Positions 12,774-25,575 of a stretch of DNA of 64,000 nucleotides are shown here, one piece after another; positions within the stretch are counted from its first letter, which is position 1, and each line of letters starts with the position of its first letter. Both the position numbers and the translations under genes were made by a program. The notes under the pieces are model-generated. The model worked only from the letters and a program-made list of their open reading frames with translations, had not been told where the DNA came from and ran no database searches. The DNA is from Loxodes magnus (taxonomy: Eukaryota; Ciliophora; Karyorelictea; Loxodida; Loxodidae). The stretch spans positions 60,868 through 124,867 of the forward strand of contig CAMPDV010001332.1 in the NCBI GenBank assembly GCA_946699065.1, written 5' to 3'.

Positions 12774-14138
12774 ATGTAAGTCATCTACCTATGCTAATAC
12801 TGCTCTTATCCTTTTAACCTAACTAACGCTATTCCTACTGTCTTACCTTGTTCTCATACTTTCTGTAGCTTATGCTTAAAGACTTAGTACTATTTATAGA
12901 ATCAAATCAGCTGCTGCATTTGTTATAAGGTATTTCACTTTAGATTTGAAGATTTACCTATAAATGATGAATGGGTAGAGATATTACTATAATAATAGGA
13001 GTAGATTAATATTAGAAAGTAATGCTAATAGAAATTAAATTAAATGAAGAAGTAAATAGATTAGAAGTAAAATAAAATTACTTAGATGTAACAAATCATT
13101 AGCTATTAGTTTATAAATTGCATACCCTCATAACATATTACATTATTAAAATAATAGGAACTAAAGAATAATAAGCAATATAATAATCAACTATAATCCT
13201 TCGTTTCTGTCACTAAATAATATTCCTCAAATACAATCAAATAAATTTATTACCAACTAAAATCTAAGCTGATTGATTAAGGAAGTATTAAGCCAGATAT
13301 AGAATAAATAATTGTAATTGAATAGAATATAAAGGAAAGCAAATATATTCATTTCTTTGATTGGGGTATTTAAATTCTTTGATTATTTAATATAGAAACA
13401 GAATAAATAAAAAAATTTTAATTAAATACTTAAGTTCCTAGATTTAGTAGAAGTATTGAATATAGAAATAAATTATATTTAGTTGGAGGAGAAATAAATA
13501 AACAAGGAGTATAAGATACTTGATAATTTGACTTTTAAGGAAATAGTAGAAAACTATCTAGTCTTAACTAAGGAAGATCTTTATTTGGAATAGCAGCAGC
13601 TTAAGATTATATATATGTAGTAGGAGGAACTTTTGATAATAGTAAATTTTTAAGAACAGTAGAAAAAGTAAAGATAGGAAGTTAAAGTAAATGATAATAT
13701 TATTCTTAGTTTCCTTTTGGAATAGTAAATTAGACATTAGTAGCAGATAAAAATGAACAAAATGTTTATTCGTTTGGAGGAATGAACTAAAATGCATAAA
13801 TTTTAAATGACATTTGAAAATATAATATATAGAGCGATATATGAAATAAATGTCATTTAAATCTTCCTGAAGCTGTTTAATTTCCTTTAGTATTACTTGA
13901 ACCTCTAATTATAGTTGGAGGAGTAATAAATCATTATAAAATTGAATATTTAAGAAAGATATATAAAAGAAGCAATCAATAATGATAATAAATAGAATTT
14001 AAACATAATTCTTATAATTTAACAGCATTTAAAACAAGAGATAGATTTACTTATACTTTTATTCCTGATAAACCTAACCTTTTATTGTTGAGAGTTGACG
14101 TAGTAAACTTGGGTTACAAGACCATAAGAATAGTGTGA
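12774..14138 (+). CDS. RING-finger kelch protein, copy 2 (intact)
   Basis: 454 aa, collinear with copy 1 with no indel. RING Cys/His are at the same positions (7-50) and kelch Gly-Gly pairs at 238, 284, 335 and 382. It differs from copy 1 mainly in the central coiled coil (residues about 105-200) and in kelch loops, for example GGTFDNSK against GGMFDSSK, and NHYKIEY against NPYKKEY. Stop TGATGA at 14136-14141. The leader is interrupted by retroposon G2 ~160 bp upstream, which could affect expression. Flank B follows, not flank A. Confidence 0.9.
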
Positions 14139-14144
14139 TGAATG

Positions 14145-17100
14145 AAGTTAAATAAAATATAATTAATTTAAAATATTTTAAAATAATAAATATTATATTA
14201 TAGTATTTTATAAGTTTTAAGCTATAACTATAAATGAAAGATGATTTAGTTTTGGTATAATAAGGAGTAATTATTATGTAGTTATATTTTATTGCTAACA
14301 AATGCATAGTATCTACTCCTAATCAATATGTCTTTCTGAGAGATCAGCTCTAAAAAATATTAATTGCGTTCTTAGTCTATAAATTAATTTTTATTCTTTT
14401 ATTAATTCTTTGTTTGTTGTTATATAAGTATCTTTTTTAAATTTAGTCTCATTTTTATATTGTCTATAAATTATTTCGGCTGTTTTCATATCTTATATTC
14501 TCTATATTGTTTCCTTGAAAAATTTTTTTTGCATTTTTTTTAGATTTCTTTAGTATAATTGTTTATGTTAAGATCTTTTATTTATTCATTGTTTATTTCA
14601 TAGTATTTTTCAATTTTTTTAATGCTTTTTTTATATTTTGAGTTCTATTTTTAACTCTGTTTGAAAAGTTATTAGAATTTTGTATCTTATCTACTTTTTC
14701 TTGATCATTTCTGAATTAATCTTATAACTTTTTGTAGAATTTTAAAAATCTTTATGCTGTTGAATCTTCAAATTTACATCAGTTTAAATCTATATACTAT
14801 ATTTATTTAAATGATGCTTGTGGAATTTTCAAGTATTTTCTTAGGATTTATCTTTGTGCTATTTAGATTTTATTTTTTCATTTTGTTATTCCTAATTGAA
14901 TACTATATGGGATTAATTCCTAGCAGTATTCTAATTTTGGCATTATAAATAGTCTTAATAAGTTCTTAAACAACTTTCATCATATAAATAAAAGTATCTT
15001 AAGTCTGAGAAAAATTGTATAAAAAAGGATAGAGATAAAGATGCTAAATATTTCTTACTATTTGCAAAATTCTTATTTTTAAAACTTCTTATAGTCTATG
15101 ATGTAATCATAATAACCTTTATCCTAAGTATTAAGAATTACCAAAAATTCTGTCTAGAAACTTCTCGCTTTAATATTTTGAGATTGCTTTAGTCTATAAT
15201 TATCTTAAAATAAAAGCTTTCCTAATAATATAAGTGTCATAGGAAGAAGCAGATCTTCATTATTACAAAAAATACAGCAAATAGTAGTTTGTAAGGTAAA
15301 AAGGATTTTAATCAACGGAGAAAGAAGTTAATTTATTAATGTTTGAGCCATTTTTTAATTTAGCAGAGGTTCTCCTAAGTTATTTCACCAAACTATGCTT
15401 TTTAAATAATCAAACTTTTCTTTAAGTTGTAAGATTTCGAAATGGTAAGCAGCTCTCTTGTTAAACAAAATGTAGATACAATAAGAAAATAATAGAGCTA
15501 TCTAATAAATTACGTATGAAAGAATAAGTAACTTAAATTATTAATCAGTTAAACTATTGTGCAATAAAACTTTACTAGATTCTTAAAGTTTCAATCCCAT
15601 AAATCAAAATAAAATAAAAAAACATTGTTTATCTCTTTACTAAGCCTTATTATTAAAAATTATGATTAATTCTTTATCTAGATATGGTTAAGCTTTTTAA
15701 AATTAGCAGCTAAATCTAGTTAAGCAAATTGAGTTTTGCTTGATAAATAGCAAGATTTCTATCTCTTAATCTTTTGATTAGAAGGAAAATATTGAAAGAA
15801 CAATAAATTTCTTGGTAGAATCTAAAGACTAAAGATTGAATATATTGAAAAATGATTACATAGTTAGATAACTTAGTTAAAAAACCCTATTAAACATCTA
15901 GAAGCTAACTTAATAATAAAAGCTTCTCATTGATAAATAATAGATTAATCAAGAATATTGTATTAAACTTAGATTTGTACCTACTTTATCAAATATAAGC
16001 TATTTAAAACTTAAACTCAGATAATTTTTACCTGCTCAAGTTACAAACTTATAAAGAAAAAGAAAAAATTCCAAGAGAAGAATAAAGAAAACATTGAGTG
16101 CGAATAATTAACTTTGAAGTAGAAGGATAAGATAATGAGATTCAATTAATAAATATCTTTATTAATTAAGAAATGTAATCTGAAAACCGGCAGGGGATTT
16201 AAAGATGTATTTAACTTAAAATATATAATGAAGCTTAAGCCTATAAGAGATATTTTCAGAATTTGAAAGAAGATTGATTAAATCAGAACTTTATTACATC
16301 GCAACTATGTTGACATCGAGGCCAGAATTAAATTTGAAATTTTCTTAAAAATTCAAAAAATACAGAAGAGATTGTATGCCATACAGACATTGAATTAGAG
16401 AATAAGAAAGAAAAATACATAAATAGAGTTGTTTTAAATTTTAGACATTTCAGAGAAGCGGTATTTTTCCAAAATAGATGGAGGTAAAATTTAATAAAAG
16501 ACAATTTGCTGATGAAGTTATACCTAAGAACTTTATTGATTATATTGATATAATTTTTGATAAGGTTCATAAATATTTTAGTTCTAATATAACTAACTTT
16601 AAGTGTAAAATTTATAAGTTTAATACTATCTTATAGAATTATTATCTAATTATTAAGTTCTATTTATTTATTATTTTACTTTATTTTAAATATTTTCCTA
16701 AATTTACCTCAAACTCTTGATTAAAAGGATTGCTGATTATTTTATAAAAAGTAAAAATTAAATTTTATAAAGAATAGGTTTAAACAATTAGTATAAGAGA
16801 ACTAAAAAATAAACACTAAATAAAATAAATATCTTCTATTAGATAAACTTTAATCTATTATTATTTAGATACCTAATATTAATTAGTTCTTATTAATTAG
16901 CTTTTAGATAGTTACTAGTAAATATCATGTTTCTTTATATTAACATCAGAAATACTTAGAGATATAAGTTTTATTTTAGATATTTTCTAATATTAAATAA
17001 GATTATTTGGCTTTAGTAGCGGATTTACTTAAAGATTCTTCTGCTGTTTCTATAAATATAGAATACCTGATTGCTTTAGATAGTATTAGATTAGTTATCT

Positions 17101-20100
17101 TTCTTAATTTTATTTATATCTGAGCCTTATTAATATGTTTTCCCTAATTTTCTTGCTTCTTTCATAAAACTTTTTTTAAGTTTTTTCGTTTTCCACTCAA
17201 AGAAAAAATGATTGATACAGTTTTCATCTCTTATTTTATTTTTCTTTAAATAACTATATCTACAATTAAAAAGTTTATTGAGCTGTTTCAAAATATTTTG
17301 CTAAAATTTTTGCTTCTACTCAAATAAAAATATAAGCTGATGATAGAATTATCTTTGAATCGTTCTTTACCATTTAGTTTTGCTTTTTAAATACTTTAGC
17401 CTAGGATAATCTCCTATATTTATATTTAATATGCTCATCAATTTTATTTTTCTTTTCAATTCAATTATTTCTAATATTTTCGATAAATCCTTGAGGGATC
17501 AAATTTTTATTTTGGTTGAATAAAGTTTGTTGTTTTTAATTTCTACCTTTATCTCTCTGATTTATCAGTTCTAAATAGATTATATTTTATCTTTTATATT
17601 ACTTGCTCTTTGTTAAGTGAAGTTACATCTGTTTCTCAGTTAACTTATGTAGAACTAAGAGGTTATTGATATTTAATCGGTACTGTTAGTTTTAATTTTT
17701 GTAATTAATAGGTAATGCTAATTAAAATAAGGTATATAAAAATAAGTAGTGACTATAGGTGTATTGTAAGTAAGTTATGAATTGATTAATGTTGTAGTAT
17801 TATATCTATGGTGTATTTTAAATAGTTATCTCTGTAATTAATCTTAAGCCTGCATTTAATTAACTCTGATTATAATATTATACAACTATGATACTTAATG
17901 TTTGGTACTTTAATTAATTGATATTAGCTGCTACTTAGCAGTCTATGATAATCTTCTAAGTAATGAGAAGATTATAAATAAGAATTTTGTTTAATAGTTT
18001 AGTTAATAAATTTAGTTATCCACTAGTTTTGCTACTACAGAGTAATCTATTTACATTACATACATAAGATATAATTTTAGTGATATATTAGTCTAGTATC
18101 TATAATGGTTCCTAAGTAATATCTAAATAATAAAGTGAGTTTTATAGGTAAAGAATAATAATAATAGGTAGCATAAAGCTAAATTAGTAAAACATACTAA
18201 AGATTAATAAACTAATTTACCATCATTTTATCTAAGCTTTATGTAGCTTATTATATACTAACATCACTAACTAGCATAACAATTAACACCTAATACATCT
18301 AAATATCTACCTTATTTATTAATATTAATCAATACTAATCAATAATAACTAAATATCTTATTATACCTAGATTTACTCAAAAAACTTTAATCATCAATAT
18401 CTTAAATACATCATATATTATCACTAACTATTAAGAGTCCCAATATTTAACTATTTACAATCATAGTCATATAACCTAACAAATAACTATATTCACTACC
18501 TTAGAATCAACTTAATATCTAAAAAACTAAATATACAGCAACCATCTAAGAAGAAAAAACTACTAAAGCATAAAAAAGTAACTGCAACAGAAACTAACTC
18601 TCCAGACTTTTGATATTTCTATATTAGCAAGTTTTGAATGCTAATGAAATAAGATAGATAATGAAATTAATCTAAAGTTAAGACAATGTCTAAGCTAAAT
18701 TTAAAGCCAAATAATAACTCTATAAGTATAACAAAAGTATCAACTAAAGATGATTAAGCTAATAAGGGAAATACTATTAAGCATTTTATATGAAATAATT
18801 TAATAGAAGCTAACAAGAACCAACATATGCTTTAGAAAAATATCTAGATTTATCATTTAACTTCGAGTATCACTATCTTATTTAGATAATTAAATAATAA
18901 ATTTGAAGATACAACTTAAAGCAAAAATAATGATATGATAAGTTGTAATTAAGGGCTTGCATTAAAAAAAGAGTTTGAATCAGAAATCCTATTTGTGTTA
19001 AAAACTCAAAATAAGTCACAAGGATTGTTTATTCCTATAAAATGTTATATCTAGCAATCAAACTACAAAAACTTTAGGTTGAATTAATTTAAGAAGATCT
19101 CATATCTTAAATTTGAGCAAGTTAATAAAGTTAATGGTAATTAGCAAGTTTCACTTAAATTTTAAGAAATAGCAGAATAGTATGATCTAATAATAAAGAG
19201 TAATCCAAAATAAATTTTTGGATAAATGCGTATTTATTAGTTATGCATAAGGATTACAAAGCATAATATTCTAATATGTATAGTTACTATTTAAATAAAT
19301 TTAGTAATAATTATTTAGCTAAAGAGATATTATTAGCAAACTAAATAATAAAGCTTAAATTTATCTATAGCTTCCAGCTATTTTAAATAATCCTAGTTTA
19401 ATACTAAATTATAGAAAGATGCTTATATTTTTATTAAATTAAGATATTTTTAGCTTCTAATCCTTTAATTTTTGAAATTCATACTGATTTTATTATTAAG
19501 CATAGTGTATAAATTTCCCGCCTTTTTATATAAATAAAATAAATTTAAAGTTTAAATGCTAATGTTAAAGTAATTAATATCTTATATCTATCAAACTGTA
19601 TAAATAATATGTAGTTACTAGAATGGTAATTTCTATTATGAAGATGCTTAAATTAATAATAACTATAATTAAATATAATACATTTAGTTTACAAAAGGCT
19701 TAGTTACTCTTATTACAATGCTATTTATTTATATCTTTATTTAAAATTTTGTTTTGAGGTTTGTTTAATTTCTAATATTTGTAGCTTTAGTGTTATTTTT
19801 ATAGTTTTCAGCGATATTTTTTATAACACCAACTTTGCTCTTTTTATTAGACTTATTTGTTAATTTTCTACTCTTAATTTATTAAGAATTTTATTTAATT
19901 AAGTAAATAATAAATTCAGCTTATCCTTTTTGATTTCCATTATAATTAAATTTTTTAATTTACTATTTAGTATTTTAGCACTAGAATTATCATTACTTAG
20001 CTTTGCATCTACTTTTAGTTAAAATTTAACTTAAGGCTTAGACTTAACAATTTATCTTTGGAAATGTTCAAAATATTTTACTTTAGCTATAGATAATTAG

Positions 20101-20150
20101 AGTCTTATTTTCAGAATAATGAGCAATATTTACTAGTGGAACTTTTGGAA
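14145..20150. repeat. Flank module B, copy 1
   Basis: A ~6-kb segment that follows RING-kelch copy 2 and again copy 6 (57620-63610), with point differences and few indels. It contains a possible reverse-transcriptase remnant on the minus strand (14310-15960). Several further long open frames are seen (for example minus strand about 17630-16990), but no motif supports any of them, and in this code open frames mean little. The part from 17700 to 20150 shows no gene that I can support. Confidence 0.7.
14310..15960 (-). pseudogene. Possible LINE reverse-transcriptase remnant, flank B copy 1
   Basis: One minus-strand frame stays open over about 500 codons. Its distal part resembles the region after the RT domain of non-LTR retrotransposons: MPKLEYCQELIPYS, then about 20 residues on QRQILRKYLKIPQ, similar to the PKLLYG...RKxLGLP pattern. 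Upstream segments at the places expected for the catalytic motifs read FNNKAQQ and CNNEDLLL, so the catalytic aspartates are not preserved. Comparison with the second copy (57800-59450) gives a mix of silent and replacement changes without strong constraint. I regard it as a decayed element at best; the match is by eye and weak. Confidence 0.3.
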
Positions 20151-20155
20151 GAATA

Positions 20156-21392
20156 AGTTGATGCAGCTTTGTAGAATAAGAGAAGAATCATATGGATGAA
20201 AAACTTGATGAAGTCTTAATTAAAAATAGAATTTTGAGGACAAGCAGGAAGCTAGTGATTTTAATATTCTTTATTTATAGGATATGAAATAATTCTGATA
20301 TCTCAGCAGCTTAAATACTTCTAAGTTAAGCTTAGTTCTTAGTTAGATTATACTTCGTAACTTTAAATCTTAGCTCATTAATGAAGATTATTCTCTTCTG
20401 AAATAGTAGTCAGAGCTAATGAAATACTTTGGATTCTTTCATGTATAAACTAAAACTTAGTCAAAGTGAAAATCCTGAGCTACTACTTCCGAGTTTATAA
20501 GAAGCCCTTTACTTATGACTTACTTTCTGGCTGATATTAAATAATTAAGATACATTTAATATAATAACCTTTACTTGTTACAAAGTTCAGATTTCAAACA
20601 ACAAATTTTTCTATTTTTAGGGATTAGCAGGCAATTCTTAGTAGAAATAATAAAAGGAGGAAGGGTTTAGGTAAAAATCTTAATGTATTTGATTTAAGCT
20701 AACAAGAGTACTTTATACTAGATCTAGATATCTTTTTGTTATTTATGAGCTAAAAGCCTCAGACGAATCTAGAAGTATTAATATATGGTAAATATAACTT
20801 AGAAAAGAGTTAGTTACTAAGAGTATTATTTATAACTAATATTAAAATACTAATAATAGCACTATATCTTTAATTAAGCTAGTTAATACCTTTATTAGCT
20901 TAATTAGCTTAATTAGCTTAATTAGCTTAATTAGCTTAATTAGCTTAATTAGCTTAATTAGCTTAATTAGCTTAATTAGCTTAATTAGCTTAATTAGCTT
21001 AATTAGCTTAATTAGCTTAATTAGCTTAATTAGCTTAATTAGCTTAATTAGCTTAATTAGCTTAATTAGCTTAATTAGCTTAATTAGCTTAATTAGCTTA
21101 ATTAGCTTAATTAGCTTAATTAGCTTAATTAGCTTAATTAGCTTAATTAGCTTAATTAGCTTAATTAGCTTAATTAGCTTAATTAGCTTAATTAGCTTAA
21201 TTAGCTTAATTAGCTTTAGATATAAAGAATCCTAATAATTATTAGTTAAGCCTTTATATTTAAAATTAAATGTATTTCATAGCTTATTTAATAAGCCAAG
21301 TTATTTTTAGTGTTATCTAAATTAATAAAACTCTGAAGATTTATAAAAAAAGCTATTTCTAATTGAACTCAGATAGATTGAAAAAACAAAGG
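20156..21392. other. 1.2-kb segment absent from the second flank B copy
   Basis: In the second copy the sequence passes directly from the equivalent of 20150 (GAACTT-TGGAAGAATAA) to the equivalent of 21393 (CGCTAAAGCATG) at about 63615. So this piece was either inserted here or deleted there. It holds the 9-bp tandem array. Frames on the + strand are open across it, including through the array, but none carries a recognisable domain. Confidence 0.6.
20895..21216. repeat. 9-bp tandem array (TTAGCTTAA)n, about 36 copies
   Basis: Nearly perfect head-to-tail repetition of TTAGCTTAA over about 320 bp. The unit is a multiple of three, so every frame is open under this genetic code: + strand frames would give LAQ, SLI or QLN repeats. 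It lies in the 1.2-kb segment that is missing from the other flank B copy. It could be a coding repeat or a plain minisatellite. Confidence 0.95.
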
Positions 21393-21395
21393 CAC

Positions 21396-22741
21396 GCTAA
21401 AGCATGGAATAAGTTTAGCAATACTGAAATAAATACTAGAAAGGACAAAAAGACTCATTAAAGTATTATAAGATTTAAAAAATAAGAGATACAATTGTAA
21501 TCATCTACTTGGAATGCTTTAGGGACGCTAAGATCTCATCTTGCTTGTTTTAAATAACCTCTTAGTGGGCGTTACTTGGAAACTAGGAGATCGTTTTCTT
21601 TAAAGTACTGACAATCATGTGTAGCGAGCAAATAATTGATACTCATAAATTTAAAGTTCTTACAAAAGCAGGATAATTATCAGGATGCTTTCCGTCAAGA
21701 TCTTGAATTTAACTAAAGACCTCTTTAAGCTTAGGAGGTATTATATGATATTCAAAGTCTTGCTCTTTCTATTCTTTGATTATAAAAATATACAGAGAGA
21801 AATGGAACCTCACTGAAGATCGAAGTTAAAGGTTTAAGATAAAAAAGCTTTTGTCATAAAGGAGAGCTAATTCCGATGATAGAATAGCTAAGATATGCTT
21901 CTAAATTTTTTACCAAATAGTCAGAAATTATATCTAGAAAAGTTAAGATTTTCACTTCAAAGCAGTTAGCATTAATTCTTTCGAACTATATTAAGTTACG
22001 ATAAAGAAATTTGATGAAGTCTTAACTTTAAATATTTACTAAGTTGACTCTTATATTTGAAAAGGAATTAAGAAATAGTGTATTGCTTTAATAGATAGAA
22101 GGTCTCAAGTCCCTTTTTTCAATGCTTTTAGATAAAAGGATTTATTTTTAAAAAAAATGGAAAAATCATAAAAAACTATATATCATTATAGAAAGCGATG
22201 AGATTAATCTTGAACTATAGTACTTATTACAATAAAATATTTATCTAAGAAGTTTTAAAGGAAAATAATAAGCAATATATGATAATGAAGTTTAAGAGAA
22301 AAGCTCTAAAGATTATTACAAGTACTTCAATAAAGCTCTTTGCTTATTGGTTTAAAATAACAATAATATATGAAGAATCACTTTGGCTCAGATTAAGAAT
22401 TGAGTACAAGCACTTATTTTAAAGATTTTAGCATAAAACTAGATCTTTAAATAATGTTTGATTAAAGACAAATCTTTAATAATATATTCTTTTATAAAAT
22501 TTTATTAATTAGATTATTTTATTAATTTAAAGCTTAATTGTAATAATAATAAAGTATATAGATAGTTATTATTTTACGCTCTTTATTAATTCACTATAAT
22601 TATAAATTATGCTTTCATGGTAAGACTTAAATAAAGGTTCTAAAAAATGTAACCAATATAATGATTATTTAATTCTATATCTAAATAAGGCTTTATAAAG
22701 TATAATAATCTTAATTATTATATAATTTAGCTGTTCTTTTT
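21396..22741. other. Segment before RING-kelch copy 3, no supported gene
   Basis: The first ~375 bp recur at 63617-64000 (end of window). One + strand frame reaches a TGATGA near 22011, the terminator pattern of the genuine genes here. A second frame is also long and open, so I cannot choose between them and call no gene. The join with the RING-kelch leader is at about 22742. Confidence 0.4.
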
Positions 22742-22822
22742 CTATCATAGTAATAGTAATAATCTAATCTAAACTGTTATATTTACACTTTTAGCTTTTA
22801 CATTTATTAACTTTATAATAAA

Positions 22823-24190
22823 ATGTAAGTCATCTACCTATGCTAATACTGCTCTTATCCTTTTAACCTAACTAACGCTATTCCTACTGTCTTACCTTGT
22901 TCTCATACTTTCTGTAGCTTATGCTTAAAGACTTAGTACTATTTATAGAATCAAATCAGCTGCTGCATTTGTTATAAGGTATTTCACTTTAGATTTGAAG
23001 ATTTACCTATAAATGATGAATGGGTAGAGATATTACTATAATAATAGGAGTAGATTAATATTAGAAAGTAATGCTAATAGAAATTAAATTAAATGAAGAA
23101 GTAAATAGATTAGAAGCAAAATAAAATTACTTAGATTCAATAAATAGTTAGCTACTAATATTTGAATTTAATACCTTCATAACATATTACAATGCTATCG
23201 TAATAGGAACTAAAGAATAACAATCGATATAATATTCAACTATAATCCTTAATTTCTATCACCTAAAAATGTTCCTCAAATACAATACAATAAATATATT
23301 AATAGATAAAATCTAAAATGACTTATTAGGGAAGTATTAAGCCAGTTATAAAATAAATAAGTTTAGCTGAGTAGAGAATAAAGGAAAGTAAATATATTCA
23401 TTTCTTTGATTGGAGTACTTAAATTCTTCGATTATTTAATATAGAAACAGAATAAATTTAAAATGTTTAATTAAATACTTAAGTTCCTAGTTTTAGTAGA
23501 AGTATTGAATATAGAAATAAATTATATTTAGTTGGAGGAGAAATAAATGGATAAGGATTAAAAGATACTTGATAATTTGAATTTTAAGGAAATAGTAGAA
23601 AACTATCTAGTCTTAACTAAGGAAGATATTGATTTGGATTAACAGCAGCTTATGATTATATATATGTAGTAGGAGGAACTTTTGATTAAAGACAAATATT
23701 AAAAACAGTAGAGAAATTAAAAGTAGGAAGTTAAAGTAAATGATAATATTGTTCTTAGTTCCCTTTTGGAATAGCATATTAGACATTAGTAGCAGATAAA
23801 AATGAATAAAATATTTATTCGTTCGGAGGGGTAAACTAAAATGGATAAATTTTAAATGACATTTGAAAATATAATATATAGAGCGATATATGAAATAAAT
23901 GTCATTTAAATCTTCCTGAAGCTGTTTATTAACCTTTAGTATTACTTGAGCCTCTAATTATAGTTGGAGGAGTAAAAAATCCAATAAACATATAATATTG
24001 TAGAAAGATATATAAAAGAAGCAATCAATAATGATAATAAATAGAATTTAAACATAATTCAATTAATTTATCAGCATTTAAAACAAGAGATAGATTTGCT
24101 TATTCTTTCATTCCTGATAAACCTAACTTTTTATTGTTGAGAGTCGATATAGTGAACTTGGGTTACAAGACTATAAGAATAGTTAGATGA
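22823..24190 (+). CDS. RING-finger kelch protein, copy 3 (intact)
   Basis: 455 aa. The RING finger is as in copy 1 and the first kelch Gly-Gly pair is again at 238. The first TGA of the usual TGATGA is AGA here, so the protein is one residue longer and ends at the second TGA (24188-24190), which shows that the doubled stop can act as a backup. Variable positions include NPINIQY after the fourth Gly-Gly and SFIPDKPNF near the C-terminus. Its leader is only ~80 bp of the shared sequence and its 3' flank matches neither A nor B, so this copy moved with less surrounding DNA. Confidence 0.9.
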
Positions 24191-24199
24191 ATGAAGTTA

Positions 24200-25575
24200 A
24201 ATAAAATATAATAAATTTAAAGTATTTTTAAAAATAAATATTAAATTATATTTTAAATATGAATTATTTAATAATTTAGTAATTTAGTATTTTGGAAGTT
24301 AGTAATTTGAACAATTAATAATATCTTATATTATAAGTTCTATTTCATATATTTGCAAAGAATAAAATAATAATTTCTTATTAAAAATAAATTTTTAAGC
24401 TACATTAAAAAGGAAATTTTATCTTTAAACTTTATACTAAGTATCCAGATTTTGGTTGATTGCATTGTAAAGTAAAGAGTTAGGAAAATAAGAAATTATC
24501 TATATGAAATATAAAATTGTTGATATTTTTGAATTATTTAAGCAACTTAAAAAGTAAGAAATTATAACAATTATAATCTAAGTGAATTCTCTTTAAAAAG
24601 GTCATTATGGTTTTTACCAATTAAGTTAACGTCAAAACATCCATTATAAGATTCTAATTATATAGTTTAAAATTATAATTAAATAACTTCTTCAGAATCT
24701 TCTTCCATAAGATCTACTATCTACTAAATTTGAGTATATTTATCCTAAAATGTCCTCTTGCAATAATTGAAAAGTGAATTTATTATTTCTATGAGTCTTC
24801 ATCCATCTTTTTATTTTCAATATTTATGTATACCCTTTATATGTAGATTTATTGAAGTTATATTGTAAAAGTAATAGCTTTGCCTTAACTTTTTTTTATT
24901 TTGAAATAAATAGATGAAAAGAAGAAAGTAGAAACTGTAGAATTTCTATTTAAATATTCTTTTATATCTAAAAATTAAATAATTGTCCTTTATCTCATTA
25001 AAGGTTAAATATAAGAAATATAGGCTTAATAAATGAACTTAGAAATCTTTAAAATTAATTTAATTTCTAAATATCAATAATTATAAATTATATTTTTAAT
25101 CTACTTTTAAATATTTTCCCAGAATTATTGATAAATGCAATTTTTATCATATTATTATATAAATAACTTATGAACTTAAAAATAATAATAAACTTAATTA
25201 TATTTCAAATAAGTATAAATTGCTTTATGAATTATTATTAAATACATTTATTAAGAAAATCATGTAAATAAAAAGATTTAAATTGATCAATTTCTAGATT
25301 AAAGTTTCTTTAGTTTAGATTTACGTTATAAATTTTCTAATGATAATCAAATTATGATAAATTACCTAGATTTATTTCAGAAATATTTGAACAATTGTTT
25401 AAATTTATCTTAATTTATCTTTGTTTAAAAGTTGAAAGTGATATATTTAAAGAAGAAAAAAGCTTTTAAATTTATAGATTTTAATTATCTTAGAAATTAA
25501 ATATCTTTTTCAATATAATAAGTATACATAATAGGTTTCGTGTATTAATTAAATTTTTATCACAATCTATTTTAA
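24200..25575. other. Flank of RING-kelch copy 3, no gene seen
   Basis: About 1.4 kb of A+T-rich DNA not repeated elsewhere in the window. I find no conserved motif in any frame. It ends where module C copy 2 begins (near ATATATTTAGTTTAATTT). Confidence 0.5.

Noticed and set aside
13564-14307. Minus-strand ORFs over RING-kelch copy 2 (and similar ones at 31865-32188 and 57156-57356)
   Set aside because: They are antisense shadows of the kelch coding sequence.
16328-16570. 80-codon minus-strand ORF, almost identical at 59809-60051
   Set aside because: Conservation is explained by the flank B duplication. Other frames over the same DNA look equally protein-like and no motif is present.
16990-17630. 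Minus-strand reading frame starting MQLHLTKSK in flank B
   Set aside because: Protein-like by eye, but no domain is recognised and competing frames exist; not supported as a gene.
20895-21216. CRISPR or telomeric repeat interpretation of the 9-bp array
   Set aside because: There are no spacers, and the unit is unlike ciliate telomere repeats (G4T2/G4T4 type).
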